Positions 1 to 12,544 of a DNA stretch of 64,000 nucleotides are shown in pieces. Both the position numbers and the translations under genes were made by a program. Under the pieces are notes generated by a model. The model did no database searches. It had not been told where the DNA came from and worked only from the letters and a program-made list of their open reading frames with translations. Position 1 is the stretch's first letter. Every line of letters starts with the position of its first letter. Origin of the DNA: Isoetes taiwanensis (taxonomy: Eukaryota; Streptophyta; Lycopodiopsida; Isoetales; Isoetaceae); assembly GCA_021234155.1 (NCBI GenBank), contig JAJEKV010000052.1, positions 7,053,358 through 7,117,357 of the forward strand, written 5' to 3'.

Positions 1-120
1 AAAGATTAAGCACCACTGGATGCAGTGCTCAAAGAGATTTCCAACAAGCCCACACGCCCAAAACTGCCGCCACAGCTGATTCTGCCAGTGCAGGGGTGGT
101 GATAGCATAGCTTCCGTCCT

Positions 121-2434
121 TGCCAGTCATCTTCACTCAGGCTGATCATTTGGGTCGTTGGGCCCTAATTGTATGGCAGGGGCCCCATCAAAGAGCTTCA
201 CTGTGGGCTTCCTTGCGAAGGAAGATGCTCAGCTTGGGCTGCCACATTTCATGGCTTCTTGTTGGGGATCTTAATATGGTGGAAATGGAGTCCCATAGGT
301 TGGGGCTACCTTTAAGTGGTGTCTAGTTTTGAACGCCAGCAGTGGCTCTGTCTACTCCATGACTGCAACCTCTCGAAGATTGATGGTGAAGATGCCTTTA
401 CTTGGTGCAATGGTCGAGTTGGTGGGGGCCGCGCAATCTCTCGATTGGATGGAGCTTACGAATGCAGATAAAGTTGTGGCACTTCCAGGTCTTTTTCGGT
501 TCTGTCTCAAAGACAACTCAGTTTCTGACCACCATCCACAATTCATTTCAGACGAGCCTCTGCAGCAGCGACGGCCTGGACGGACGTGTTTTCGCTTGAA
601 TATAAAGTTCTTAAAGGATGCTGACTTTCAAAAAGGCTACAAGAACACTTGGACATTTCAGCCGACGTTGAGGCATGACTGGCTTAGTGGATGCAATTGC
701 GGCAGTCAAAGGTTTTGCCAAACAATGGGGCCGAGAGTCTGCAGCAGCAGGTCTTGCTTTTACTGGATGCCTTGTATCAGGACTTGCTCCATTCTCACAG
801 GGACATCTTCTAGGTGTTCATGATCGTGATATTTTAGCACAGATCCAAGCATTAGAGGAGGAGCAAATTCAACAGGCAAAGATGAAGGTAAGTCTGCAAT
901 GGTTTCGCAATGGAGACCGTTGTACAGGCTTCTTTTTCCGTGCGGCTAAGAGGCATTGCATGACATCAACCATATCCTCATTCCTTTTGCCAGATGGTTC
1001 GTGCTAACAGAGCCAACTGAACTCAAGCAGCATCTGCATAACCACTTCCAGACTTTTTTGGCTGAGAAACATCTTCCCTTTCAATCAGAAATGCGAGATG
1101 CTATTTTGTCTAGAATTTTTCCCATCATCTCTGATGAGCAGCGCGTGTCAATAGAGGCGGCTATGACAGTTGATGATTTAGGTTCGGCAGTCTTTGAACT
1201 GAAAAAAGGCAAATGCCCTGGTTTGTTTGGTTTTCCAATTGAGTTCTTCCAGGAGCATTGGAAATGGCTGGAGCCAGATGTGTATGATGCTTTCTATGAC
1301 TTTCGGCAGTCCACTGCTTTGGATAGAATTCTAAAGATAGGTGCCATCTCACTCATCCCCAAGGTCAAGGATCCTCAGACTATTTCAGACTGGCAGCCCA
1401 TCATCTTATTGTCATCCGCATATAAGATCTTCGCCAAGGCTTTTGCAGAGCGGGTAAAGGACATCTTGGCAGAGTCCATCTCAACAGCCCAGTCAGGTTT
1501 TCTTCTAAAACAGTGTATTCTGAACAATATTGCTGCTGCTTACAAGGGAATTTATTGGGCACGTAAGCAAAACCTTCCAGTTGTATATCTTAAGCTTGAT
1601 TTTGCAAAGGCTTATGAGAGTGTCAGCTGAGAATTCATGTGTCAATGTATGCTAAAACAGGAATTTGGGGAACAATTCACATCAGATATTATGAAGCAGC
1701 ATGTCTCTGCTCGGGTGACTGTTATGTTCCATGGTGAGCCGTCAGGTGCCTTCTCACTCGATCGTGGCATTCGCCAGGGATGCCCTTTAACACCATTGAT
1801 TTTCACAATTGTTGCAGAGGCTTTGTTGCAGTTATTCACCGTTGCAACTACAGAGGGACTTCTCTATGATCTTGCAATGGAGGATGGCACATAAGAGGTT
1901 TGCAATCAATATGCAGACGACATGTTCCTCTTCCTAGTCGCTAATGCTGAGAATCTTGCAACAGCCAAAATGCTCTTAGACACTTTTTCATTGGCTTTTA
2001 GTGTCCTTGTGGGGTGGCAGAAGTGTATAGCTTTATGGACATTGGATACTCCGACTCCAGCGTGTGTTCATGATTATCCATGAAAATTACTTGCACATGG
2101 ACAGGGCATCAAGTTGTTGGGGATTCCAATTGGCATCCATGTTACTATGGGAGCTACATGGGAGGAGATCATCAATGGTTTGGAGATGCACTTGTTCTAG
2201 TGGTCCACCGCAAAGTTGTTTCTTGCGGGTCACATTACAGTGGCCAAGTCAGTCCTTAGTAGTACCCATATTTATATGGCATCCTTACTACTAGCCCCAC
2301 AGATCAAAGTGTGTGAGCTCATTGCAATAGTTTGGAACTTTATATGGGCGGGTACTGAGGAAGGTGTTATGATTAAGGTGGATTGGTCGAAGTGCATCCT
2401 TCCAAAATGGGCAGGTGGTCTGGAATATCGATGA
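121..2434 (+). pseudogene. LINE ORF2 relic (endonuclease-reverse transcriptase), family 1
   Basis: Remains of a plant L1-type LINE second ORF, spread over several frames. The AP-endonuclease part shows WLLVGDLNMVE near 250-285 and SDHHP near 525-540. The RT part shows a GKCPGLFGFPIEFF block (about 1206-1245), ISLIPKVKDP, the first catalytic Asp in LKLDFAKAYESVS (about 1588-1626), GIRQGCPLTPLIF (about 1766-1806) and YADD at 1910-1921. The C-terminal block WNFIWAG and ILPKWAGGLEY ends at 2434. A TGA at 1627-1629 sits where LINEs have Trp right after the Asp block; another stop at 1892 precedes YADD, and several frame changes occur. No zinc-finger tail or poly(A) follows, so the 3' end is missing; the 5' end lies near or before the window start. 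The element cannot be active. Confidence 0.9.
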
Positions 2435-3738
2435 TAAGGTATGTAGATTTTTTTGCAATATTTCGACATTCTATTTTATGCATCCTTTAGTTGCCTTTGC
2501 TTGCAATAACTTCCAAACAAAGTTGTCCATGAAATTACATTTCTGCAAAGCATTTGACAAAATAGTGAAACTATTTCGTTCAATCTTTTCTCACGAGTTA
2601 TCAAGAAAAAAGCACATTTGTCCTATGAAGATCATAAATAAAAAACACGAACTTTAGGAAAAGAAATGGGATGTAGATTCAACATAGTAGAAAAATGCAA
2701 CACATTTAAAATATTGTGCTGAAACAGATATGAGACAAATAAATACCTTTGAAAATGGAGAAACTTGTCCTCATCCATTATGAAAATAGTCTCTTCTTCC
2801 CAGAAAAAATATACTTCATCATGGTGCTTATATGTGCCCAAGTAGAATAAACATTAATTGCTAATTGCCATGGACAAACTTTTTTACTTGAGGAATATCA
2901 TATCTACTAGGCTTAGAAGTTTTCTCACATATGGATGCATCATCATAGGCAATGGCATTTTAGAATGCAGTCCTTGTAGTTCATGCTAAGCAGAGGCAGA
3001 TTAAGAAAGTCTTACAACATGGAAGTTGGTCGCCAGTTTTTCCCTGAAGATTAACCCCGTGATGCCATGTGGCATCCTCTCTACAGCGGAATGGAAGTTG
3101 GGTTCAACATTCCGACAACAGCAATTTATTACCGGTTTTACAAGTCATTTTCTTTTCCCCTGTTTTTGCCCTGCTCTGTTCTGCTTCGTCTTAGAGGTAA
3201 CAGGAGTCCCGGACTTCCTTAACTAGGCCACATGCAGAGGTAAGTCCAGAGAGTTTGGTTTTGAAATATTGCTCCACCTTCTTCAGGATCACTATTCTCT
3301 GTTTCTCTATTCCAGATCTCTCTTCTCTGTTTCTCTATTCAGTCAGAAAAAATGTGTAGAGGTGTTGATACATGCCCCCTTTCTCAAGGCGCTTCTTTTG
3401 ATCCTTCTCCATAGGACTGGAACTTGGATCTTGAACCTCTCAAGGCACTTTTTTTCCTCATATCAAAGCAGAAACAAGCTTTGCCACTACTAGATGCAGG
3501 GCTCGAGAATGGGCCAAGCAAGGGCTCATTCTGTTTCCACTTCTGCACACAAAATACCCCGCAAATCATCCCATGCTTCGACAGTACAGAGCCCTCCGTT
3601 TTGTGCTGTGAAGAATACCGGCTTAGACCACTTTGTTTTTGCTTTGAACCATCGGAGTAAATCGCCAAAAGCCCCTGTTTCTATTTTTGCCCCCTGTTCT
3701 TACTGAGAAGAGTGCCTTTCAGAGCGAAGAAACAAAAA
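2435..3738. other. Intergenic stretch, no gene recognised
   Basis: AT-rich DNA after the LINE relic, becoming more GC-balanced after about 3000. Open frames exist on both strands between 3380 and 3700 but show no family motif and overlap each other antisense, so I do not call a gene. Confidence 0.5.
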
Positions 3739-3812
3739 ACTATGCCATAGCCGAGTTCCAGAGAAGCAGGGCGACGCCATAGCAGGGCGACGCCATAGCC
3801 GAGCTCCAGAGA
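3739..3812. repeat. Short direct repeat (GACGCCATAGC units)
   Basis: The segment GCCATAGCCGAG..CCAGAGAAG occurs twice, with a shorter GGGCGACGCCATAGCAGGGCGACGCC repeat in the middle (written here as units of GGGCGACGCCATAGC). It is a small local tandem array just before a long hairpin. Confidence 0.6.
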
Positions 3813-3864
3813 AGGAAGACGTCGACAAAAAATGCACAAACTGCCTCCCAACTTCCATGTTGTC

Positions 3865-3976
3865 GGGGAATGGAAGAGGGTCGCCTTTTCCGGTTTGGAA
3901 GGGACCCGCTCCCGGCTACCGCCGGTCGCGGGGCCCCCCTTCCAAACCGGAAAAGGCTCCCTTCATTCCATTCCCC
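3865..3976. repeat. Long near-perfect inverted repeat (foldback, 112 bp)
   Basis: The left arm begins GGGGAATGGAAG and contains TTTTCCGGTTTGGAAGGG. The right arm contains CCCTTCCAAACCGGAAAA and ends CATTCCATTCCCC. Arms of about 45 bp flank a GC-rich loop of about 18 bases. The structure could be a foldback MITE or a hairpin-RNA locus. No clear target duplication was seen. Confidence 0.8.
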
Positions 3977-4184
3977 TATACATCATTTCCATCAAATTCC
4001 AAAAAGGATTGTGGTTTCTGATTGCACACATACACTCTAAGAACATTTTGATGGTACCTTCCATGTTTTCCAACAGATGCAAGATGAAGGAGTGCATTTT
4101 GACAAAGTAGATATTTTCAACCTTTGTCAATCCATGTACATTATCCCAGGGTCAATATATATGTTCCATTTTGAAAAGGTCTGA

Positions 4185-4770
4185 AAATTAATAAATTACT
4201 AATTGCACATTTCTTATTAGCCATAATAACATTAGCTAAACTTGCCAGAGATTAAACCCAAAACTTTCTGTGGTTTAGCTAAACTATATACATTTTCCCT
4301 CTCATACTTTCTAACGTTTAGCTAAACTAATTCAAAATTCATCCCGAAAATTTTTGTGGCATGGTCAATGGAAAATATTAAGCTAATATCACTATACTTG
4401 TTTTCAATTGTTTCCATTTAGTTTAGCCAAGTTTTTGTGGAAAATTTCTAAGCGAGCTAAGTCTAGGCATTAAATTATTTTATAGACGCTAGAAAATAAA
4501 TTACTAGTCATATATTTCTTATAAACTAGAATGATGTTAGCTAAACTAGCCCGAAATTCATTCCAAAAGTCTATGTTTTAGCTAAACAATACAAAATTTC
4601 ACTCTCTTACTTTCTAGGGTTTGGTCAAAGAGATCAAAAGTTGGTGCGGGCGTGAAAGCTAAAATTATTATTTTTTTCTCAATTTTTCCATTTACTTTAG
4701 CCAACATTTTTTTAAGATGTGCTAAAAAATCGCCAAATAGCTAAGTTTGGCCCTTAAATTATTTTATGAT
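4185..4770 (+). repeat. AT-rich dispersed repeat, copy 1 (TTAGCTAA-rich)
   Basis: Contains many copies of the self-complementary octamer TTAGCTAA, usually as TTTAGCTAAACTA. It is built of two related halves of about 270 bp: both contain ATTTCTTAT, a TTAGCTAAACT block and CAAAATTCA/GAAATTCATTCC. A second copy in the same orientation lies at 7095-7610. No coding potential. Confidence 0.8.
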
Positions 4771-4889
4771 TCAAATGTATTCCATGTGACGCAATGTGGA
4801 AGAAAATGCTCCTGCAATGTTAGAAATTTCACTCATTTGGATGTGATCGTTTAGACTTCAATGATTACATGCTAAACTGCAAAAGTTTA

Positions 4890-5165
4890 ATGTATTCATG
4901 TGGCATGGCTGCTGATGGTGCCACATTTTCTAGTGCTAATTTTGCACGTATTCTTGCTGGGAAGTAAAGGTGATGAAGCCCATATATTTGTCTCTATGGG
5001 AGATCATTGCATCTTTCCCAAAGTGGAGCATTACAGTTGCATCATCAATCTTCTAAGAAAGGCATGTGAATTATGAGGCATGTGCTCTTGATAACATGAT
5101 GATTTTTATCCCAGAAGCAACATCCTTACGTGCAGTCTAGAATAATTATGATTGGAATGCAGCTA
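4890..5165 (+). pseudogene. PPR-protein gene relic
   Basis: Translation in shifting frames gives DEAHIFVSMGDHCIFPKVE followed by HYSCIINLLRKACEL, the hallmark of the C-terminal PPR/E region of plant organellar RNA-editing PPR proteins (family pattern: EHYxCMVDLLGRAG). A downstream piece reads MIFIPEATSLRAV, matching the family's MPxxPDATxWxALL segment. Upstream, GATFSSANFARILAG resembles another PPR helix. Stops and frameshifts break the frame and only about 90 residues are recognisable, so this is a fragment of a dead gene. Confidence 0.6.
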
Positions 5166-5228
5166 ATCATTTGAAACAGATGGCCTACATACATGTTAGT
5201 GCAGTATGATTTGGAGAAGTCGTATATC

Positions 5229-5290
5229 TATGCTGCATAAGTTTGGTTTTCCTAATCCATGCTGCATAAGCTCAATTTTCCTAATCCAAT
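5229..5290 (+). repeat. 31-bp tandem duplication
   Basis: Two adjacent imperfect copies of a unit starting TGCTGCATAAG and ending TTTTCCTAATCCA. Confidence 0.6.
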
Positions 5291-7094
5291 GAGTCTCTAG
5301 ATCGATAACTTTGTCATTTGGTTCTGTTATACAGTCCTACATAAGAAGGCAATGATTGTATAAATGATCATTAGCTGATCGCACTAACCTGATTTTTCTT
5401 CTTCTCTTGAAATGTCCAAGTCAAGAATTTTTAAGTGCCAATGGACAAGTTTACCATAGGAATGCAGTATTCCCATGGTAGAATCTAGTACATGAACCTC
5501 TGCATCATACAGTCGTGTTGTTTAACTTAGTGTGGTTTTGGTTGCTTAAGTTTTAGACTATCTCTCCATCTACCCTTCAGATGCCCTTGGCCATTCATTT
5601 AGTACGAATATGTCACTCACTCCAGTATTTTGTATTCCATTAAGTGTGCTTGACTTCAATGACTATCTCTTTTGGTGCAATCAGTTAGCAATGGAGATGA
5701 ACTTCAGTGGTAATTGCAGCACAAAAGGACAATGTTGACATGCTAAAAAACTTGAAGCCTCTGTGTGCAAGGCTAGATAGCGATGATAGATCTTTGATTC
5801 TCCTTTTCTCTCTGCTCTTGTGCGTGGTTCTATTTATGCAATCTAATGGCATGTTATTCTTTGCCACTGTTAATGTAGTCAAGTCCATAGTCTGCGCTAT
5901 GTCTCTCCTAAAGATGTACTTGCAGCTAGTTGTCCCATTGCAGGATTCAATGGGCACAGCTTTACTCGTCTTGGTGAGGCTATTAGGGGGACTTTGGAAT
6001 AGTGAAGGCACTGGATCGATGTAGGAGCAACTAAAATGGACTCCAGGGAAATTACCATTGCGTATAGGCATGCTTAAGGAACAGGATGACATAATATTGG
6101 TCAGAAACCTATGTTACAGGATGTATTTTATGCATATTTTCAAGATTGCAAATTAGTTTTGGACAAAGCAAACAAATTTAAATCTTATTCCTTCAGTTTC
6201 GTTCAGTTCTTGTATTTCAGTCTGAGTGTCCAATTCCATTTTCAGAAAAGAAGACTATTTTGAAAGTGCTTATGGTCTTTGGATGTTAAAATATAAATAC
6301 AGGAAAGCCAACCTCTTTGTGCCAAAAAATGCACTTGTTTTTTCGAATTATATCAGTTGGAAGGAGGGCTCTCATTTATTCTGATGCCTCTGCATGAAGG
6401 CCAAGGAAAACTAAGGGTGTTGATGCAATTTTTGCGATGCTCTATACAATTAGTGTTCTCAATCCAATTAGCACTGTTCATTTTTTTGGATTTTATGAGA
6501 AGATGAAACTGGAAATTTGGCATTATCAGTCAGCAGATTGTACTATTGCAGGGAGTGCATGTACAGTAAGGCTAAAGATGTTATTACATGAATGTATCTT
6601 GGCCTACTAATATGGATGTCAAGAAATTACTAACCATGCAAGCTTATTTGAATGCGTCAGTGCCCATTTATGCTATGCCCCATAAATCAGTCATTCGTCT
6701 TACAATCATGTATGATGTAAGTTACATGAGAGATGGATTGTGTCATAGTAGCACCAATTGTCCTCCCTGTAATATTTAACTCCAAGTTCGCAGCTGCCAG
6801 AATATCCTGCATAAATGCTTGAGTACTTTAGAGCTTTTATTGCTAATTTTAAAATCTTTATAAGCTATTCTTTTAAATTCTGTTTATGTTCTATTGGCTA
6901 TGTATATATGGGATTGGACACCTTATAATTATAGCATTGACAGATTGCTGTTATATCACCCTTACCACAGCCCTTACATATAGATTGGAGTTGCCCTTAC
7001 CACAACTCTTATATGCTGGCATTTTCATCAGCTTCGGATGCAATTGCTAGATGTAATATTTTGCATTTTAAACAACACTTTTGTAGATGGGACA
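5291..7094. other. Intergenic stretch, no gene recognised
   Basis: Open frames on both strands at about 5685-6092 overlap antisense and match no family I know. The rest is AT-rich with many stops. Confidence 0.45.
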
Positions 7095-7610
7095 AAATTT
7101 ACTAATCGCATATTTCTTATTAGCTATAATGGCCTTAGCTAAACTCTATACATTTTCTCTTTCATACTTTCTAGTGTTTAGCTAAACTAATCCAAAATTC
7201 ATCCCAAAACATTATGTAGTGTGATCAATGAAAAACATTAAGCTAAAATTACTATACTTTGTTTCAATTGTTTCCATTTATTTTAGTCATTTTCTTTGCG
7301 AAAATTCTAAAACAATGCCAGTTAGCTAAGTCTAGGCTTCAAATTATTCCATAGATATTAAAAAATAAATTACTAATAATATATGTCTTATAAACTAGAA
7401 TGATGTTAGCAAACTAGCCCGAAATTCATTCCAAAAGTTTCTAGGGTTTGGCTAAACAATACAAAATTTCACTCTTTTACTTTCTAGCATTTGGCTGTAA
7501 AAAAGTTAAGCTAAAATTATTATGTTTTTTCAATTTTTTCCATTTACTTTAGCCAATATTTTTTGAAAATGTGCTAAAATCTTGCCAAATAGCTAAGTTT
7601 AGCCCATAAA
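7095..7610 (+). repeat. AT-rich dispersed repeat, copy 2 (TTAGCTAA-rich)
   Basis: Same repeat as 4185-4770, same orientation, with the same two-half structure (TATTTCTTATTAGC at the start, ATAAACTAGAATGATGTTAGC in the second half, given as two parts). It carries several small indels relative to copy 1, so the two copies are diverged. Confidence 0.8.
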
Positions 7611-8895
7611 TTGGACACAGTACAAGTCATTGTATCAATTGAAATATTTATTGAATCCATTGCAGCTTACAAATGCTAGATATATAATCATAAGCTTGGC
7701 TTTCAGCCTGTGTATATTCAAGTACTCAGGTGTTTTTCATTTAGGGAGGAATAGTCTCTTTCAAACTATATATGCACAAAAAGCGACATGTATATAATAG
7801 TTCACTAAGTACCTTGTATCACACATCACATTGTTGTATATACTAGATTATCTATCTAGAATATGCTGTCCACTCACATTGTTGCATGAATCGAATTTTA
7901 ACTCATTCAAAGCAAGATTCCGAGCTTTCTAGAATGGTGAACGATAAGTTTATGTTATTTCTTTGATCGTCTTAGTGTATACGTAATGTTCATAGGGGCA
8001 TGTATATCAAGCTTGGTGACATGTGACTTGTACCATAAAATAAATCAAGGAAATAAATAGTTTGTTACAACAGCAAACACTAACCATTCCATCATAGGGG
8101 CTAGATAAACAATGTCAAAGGAAATAAACAATTTCTTACAATAGCAAGCACTAACCATTTCCTCACCAAATATACTTATTGTTTTCATCATGAAATTATA
8201 TCAAAATGATTTTGGTTCCAATCAAGCTCGTATATTAATTTCAATACTAGTCCTAGATGCAATATTTAATCTGTATACGAAGAATTGCGAGGCTAATTTT
8301 TTCTATATATTTATGAGTCAACTTAAATGTATAATGAAAGAGGTGTAAACCGATGTTATATTTCCTACATGTCTTATCTTTATAGTGCTAAACAAGCTCA
8401 AGCTACCTTAAATTTCATAAATAGCACAACGAATTACGAGATAAAGTTGTGTACCCTTCCTCCCTATGCTTTGTTATCTAACTAGCATAGACCTATGTCT
8501 ATGATCGCATGCATAAGTTTATCATCATAATTTCCCTTCCTAAACCAATTCTACAATCAAACCAACCGAATCCAACCCATTCCCCAAGTCTGTATTACCG
8601 CTAGTTCATTTTTTTTTATCACAGCTCATTCTGAAGCACATAGCAAAAAGAAGTTGAATTTATAATAAATGACAACATAAAAGGTAGACATGAAAGAAAA
8701 AATGAAGATTTGAAGAAGAAGTAAGGACTCTTGTGAGAAATTTAGTAAGTGTCAAGCTTTTGAGACATTATAAATATAAAGCATTTTAAAGTTCGATGGC
8801 ATATGCCTGCTGGTGCTGGAAAGCATTGTGTCGATGATAATGATTCCAATGTGTGTCCCCGTATATACTTGAGATGGGCCAGGGAGAGCGGGTTG
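7611..8895. other. Intergenic AT-rich stretch, nothing recognised
   Basis: AT-rich DNA with stops in all frames; no gene, RNA or repeat structure seen, apart from a short GGAAATAAA..CACTAACCATT sequence repeated at about 8050 and 8120. Confidence 0.5.
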
Positions 8896-9216
8896 CAACT
8901 TCTATAAGAAAAGATGTTGCGCTGGCTATACGCATATTATACTCATATGTATAAAGATGGTCGTCACATAGATGCAAAAAGTAGTTGCACAAGACAAGAC
9001 TCAAACTCACAATCTTCTAGTTGCAAGTCACACATCTTTGCCAATGAGCATATCTCATCATGAATTTTTCTCTAGTGACTTTTATATGAAAACATGTTGT
9101 GACGACCATACGAGTATACTCGTATGTTCAAAAACGGTCATTACACAGATGCAAAAAATAGTTGCACAAGGCAACCCATAACCTTCTAGTTGTGAGTCAC
9201 ACATCTATGCCAAGTG
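8896..9216. repeat. Imperfect tandem duplication (about 160-190 bp unit)
   Basis: Both halves contain CACATAGATGCAAAAA or its variant, AGTTGCACAAG, CTTCTAGTTG and GTCACACATCT in the same order. The first half covers about 8896-9048 and the second about 9090-9216. Confidence 0.6.
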
Positions 9217-10383
9217 GGCTACGAACACCTGTTGAGGACACTACATTGCATTATCCTCGTATATGCAATAGGTTCAGGAAGTTTTCTCATCCGTGATAGT
9301 TGCGCAATCCTGACCATTGATCTAGATATAAATAGAGGAGCCTCATCCTTGTTGAACCATTCGGTTCGAGAACCAATCCAATAGCCTTCTAGGCATCTAT
9401 CTGTATTCCTACTTGTCTTTAGGCTACTGTATCCTTGATTCCTCATTATATATCAGAATCTTTGCCAATCTTATGTCCCCAGAGCCTAAATATTCTTCAT
9501 TCCTTTATCGGTGCCCAGAGCCTAAGTGTTCGTTTGTCCATATTTGATAAGATTTCATCCTCGTCACAACACGTCCAACAGCTTGTTCAAATATGTCAGC
9601 AGTTGCAGTTGGACAATAAAGAGCTCAGAACAGACCGCTTCTCATGAGTTTCTAGCTCTGGATCAGTGTTGTTTAAGTACGCATATTTACATATGTCTTA
9701 TACCTTCCTCACAATATTATATGTACTAAACTTATAAGTTGACAAGTCAGATTGCTCTCATGTTTTATTAATACCGTACTAGAGTACTGGTATGTAAAAT
9801 ACATCCGAGATGTACTTCTAAAAAATAAATAGTTCAAATGACCGAACGATGCTAAACTATCAAAAAAATATAAATTACGCAACTGGGATAGAAGAATAAC
9901 CAAAGAGTCGTGCACTATATTTTTTCCTTCTCCTTGCACCTTTTTCCCTTCTTTCCTCTCTGCTCTAATTGCGGGCATCTGTGAGAATGATGGAAATGTA
10001 TTCTTTTCTTTTTGTTATTCCTTTCAGCATGCTCAAATGGTATACCACCAAATAAAGCAGGCTGCAAATGCTTTGGCTGCCTCTCTTATATATATGCAGT
10101 TAGCTAGGGATGCCTAAGAACTGGTTGCCTCTGAAATTGAGCAGATTGACAATCCTTCATTTCCACATTATTTTGCTTGAGAGAAATGCCTAAGGTTGTA
10201 GATCCCCCGCAATCTTAGGCAGAAGAGTGTGATGCAGCACGCTTGTAATATGCTTTAGAACAAGTTTTTACGGCTATGATCAAATGCGAAACTATGAGTT
10301 ATCAACAGATCAAGCACGACTTCAATTAATTTTTTTTGGCTTAAGCATTTTTCATGCTATATGAATATGAAACAAAACAAAAG
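9217..10383. other. Intergenic stretch, nothing recognised
   Basis: Only short overlapping open frames without motifs. No RNA gene seen. Confidence 0.45.
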
Positions 10384-10470
10384 GAATGGAAGTTATTTCT
10401 TTCTTTTTTGAAGGATGGAAAACGTTTATTAATCAAAAGTAAACATTACAAGATGTACATATCTCATCTA
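10384..10470 (-). mobile_element. 3' tail of a non-LTR retroposon
   Basis: On the minus strand the sequence ends TTACTTTTGATTAATAAACG, then CCATCCTTCAAAAAAG: an AATAAA-bearing tail followed by A-rich sequence. The same tail recurs on the minus strand at about 41800-41870, so this looks like a dispersed family. The 5' limits are not visible. Confidence 0.45.
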
Positions 10471-11929
10471 GCTCTATAAACGCTCCTAAGACACAAGCTT
10501 GAAGCACTATGAACTTACTTCAACATATGAGACAATGATAAGAATTAATTTGAAGATACTTATTTAGCATGTAGTTGCTGAAGATAGGATGCCACCTCCT
10601 TTTGGTTATTTACTATCCATCATGTTGGATATAACCTCTAACACACTCCAGGATGTGGTAGAAGATGATAATCTTTTGCACAAATCCTCAGAGAAACGAA
10701 CACCTGTAACTTGAGCAACGATGTCGGATGACCTCCAAAGGTAGAAGCCACTGTAGGCCAGAATGCATCAATAGAAGATGCAGATGCAGACGTAGAATTT
10801 GATACTGTAGTCATTTCTTTTATCCCTCTGGATGGAAACCGCAGAAAATATTCTCATCTTAAAGTAACTTCAACATGCATTGGAGGTTGCATTTGCCCAG
10901 ATGTAACACCAACATATGCAGGTTGAACAAGGTGTCCAGAAGTACTTCCAGGTTGGAGGTGCTGATGATCTAGAGCTCTTGTCAACTAATGCATGAGACA
11001 TTGCTTGTTCTGAAAGACCTCCAATTCCACCTCCAACAGATGCTTTAACATGTGTTGGAAGTGCAATGAAGCTCCACCTCTAACAGAAGCTCCAACATGT
11101 GTGGGAAAGCATTGCTCCTTGTGCAATTGAATCTTTACCACCCACACATAAAGTCTCGGCCACAGTAATATGTAGTGAAATCGCAGTTGAAGCTATAAAA
11201 AAAGAAGAGGGGACTGAGACAAGAAGCTGAGAAGAAGAAACACCTGAAGATCCAGTATCTAGAGACATGCTTGTCGAAGAGGACTGAACATGGAATAATG
11301 CAGCTAAGAGATTAAGGTGCACACATGCAGTTTCCCTTTTCCTGTCAGAGCCTGATTCATGTGTAATATTAGCAGCTACAATTGAACCTTCACGGGCCAG
11401 CCTATGAGCATCCAAGGCACCTATCCATAGAAAAAACACCACCATATAATCCTTCTCATCATTCTATTGTGACGTGTCTAGGTTACTTGTGGTGCATTTT
11501 GAAGGGCTACGATTGGATCTCATGATCTCCACCAAAAGAGGCTGAAGTGATCAGACCCTAATCCACCTACAATTTGACAAATGTTTTTGGCAACATTGGT
11601 TCCACTGAAAAACTTTCACTCCAAGCTTTCCAAAAAGCCCAAGCACAACTATAGAGATGGCATTGTCTGTAAAAAAGTGTTGCAGTCAAACCCTAGCACC
11701 AAAGTAGGCCAGAATTGTCAGACATTTTCTCAGTACCAAATCGACCGAATCAGCATCAAAATCTTATATCATTAGAAGTAGAATGTCCATTCTTTCCAAC
11801 AGGCCAAACATGACCACCCGTAGTGTACTAAACTGACAATACTGCTCTCGATTGAGACCATTTGAACTTAGAATTAGCTTGCCCCAGAAGTTTGACAACA
11901 CTCTGTCCAAGCTTCTTTCTTCATCAGCT
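10471..11929. other. Intergenic stretch, no gene recognised
   Basis: Contains a 121-codon minus-strand open frame (11080-11445) with no recognisable domain. Repeated phrases about GGAGGT and CTCCAAC give it a low-complexity look. No call made. Confidence 0.4.
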
Positions 11930-12034
11930 CTCATAGCATCTCCTTCCTTCTCCCTACGGTTTGGCCCTATTCCTGCTTCACGGTGCTTTTTCTTAGTCTT
12001 GGTAGTTGTTGCCGGTGCATCCACGCTGCTTATT

Positions 12035-12404
12035 ATGGCCCCCAAAACTGATGCGATAAAGCTCAGGAAGAGACATGCATCTGATTCTTCTGAGCATGTT
12101 CCGGCATGGCTTAAAGCAATGGAAGGCAGATTGGAAGCGAAGTTTGACAATATGAGTGGCCTTATGGAGAGCAGGTTGCAGGCTAAGTTAGATGATCTGA
12201 GTAGCTCAAAGGCAAAAATTTTTGGTTTCGTCTCTGCAGGGAGAGATCCAACAGAAGAGCAGGAGAGCAAGAGCCCCTCTCTTAAAATATCACGAAAATA
12301 TGAAACAGTATGATTTTTTCAATCAATTGGAGGACTATTTTCTGGATTTAGAGAGCCACTTACAGTCGCACAAATCCCTGGACGCAACAGCCAAAGATCG
12401 TTGA
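12035..12404 (+). pseudogene. Coiled-coil gene of unknown function, broken copy
   Basis: Starts MAPKTDAIKLRKRHASDSSE and continues with PAWLKAMEGRLEAKFD, then shifts frame near 12215 and goes on as LQGEIQQKSRRARAPLLK and NQLEDYFLDLESHLQ before a stop at 12402. The whole matches the intact minus-strand copy at 14635-15147 except for a small deletion and the frameshift. Similarity extends upstream (TTCTTCATCAGCTCTCATAG) and downstream into untranslated sequence to about 12920, so the duplicated unit is larger than the ORF. Basic N-terminus, then a heptad-like helical region; family not recognised. Confidence 0.7.
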
Positions 12405-12544
12405 TAGAGGTAAATCTTGGATTTCTAACAGGAAAAATATAATCTGCATCAGGGATAGGGAGGGGCCAAGAGTTGCGGAGTTCTACGAAATGGGGGATTT
12501 CCTTTTCGATTTGAAAAACGGCCCAAAAATAGGGCTCGAAGGAT

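Noticed and set aside
3384..3706. Overlapping plus and minus frames of 70-94 codons
   Set aside because: Antisense to one another, without recognisable domains or conserved flanks.
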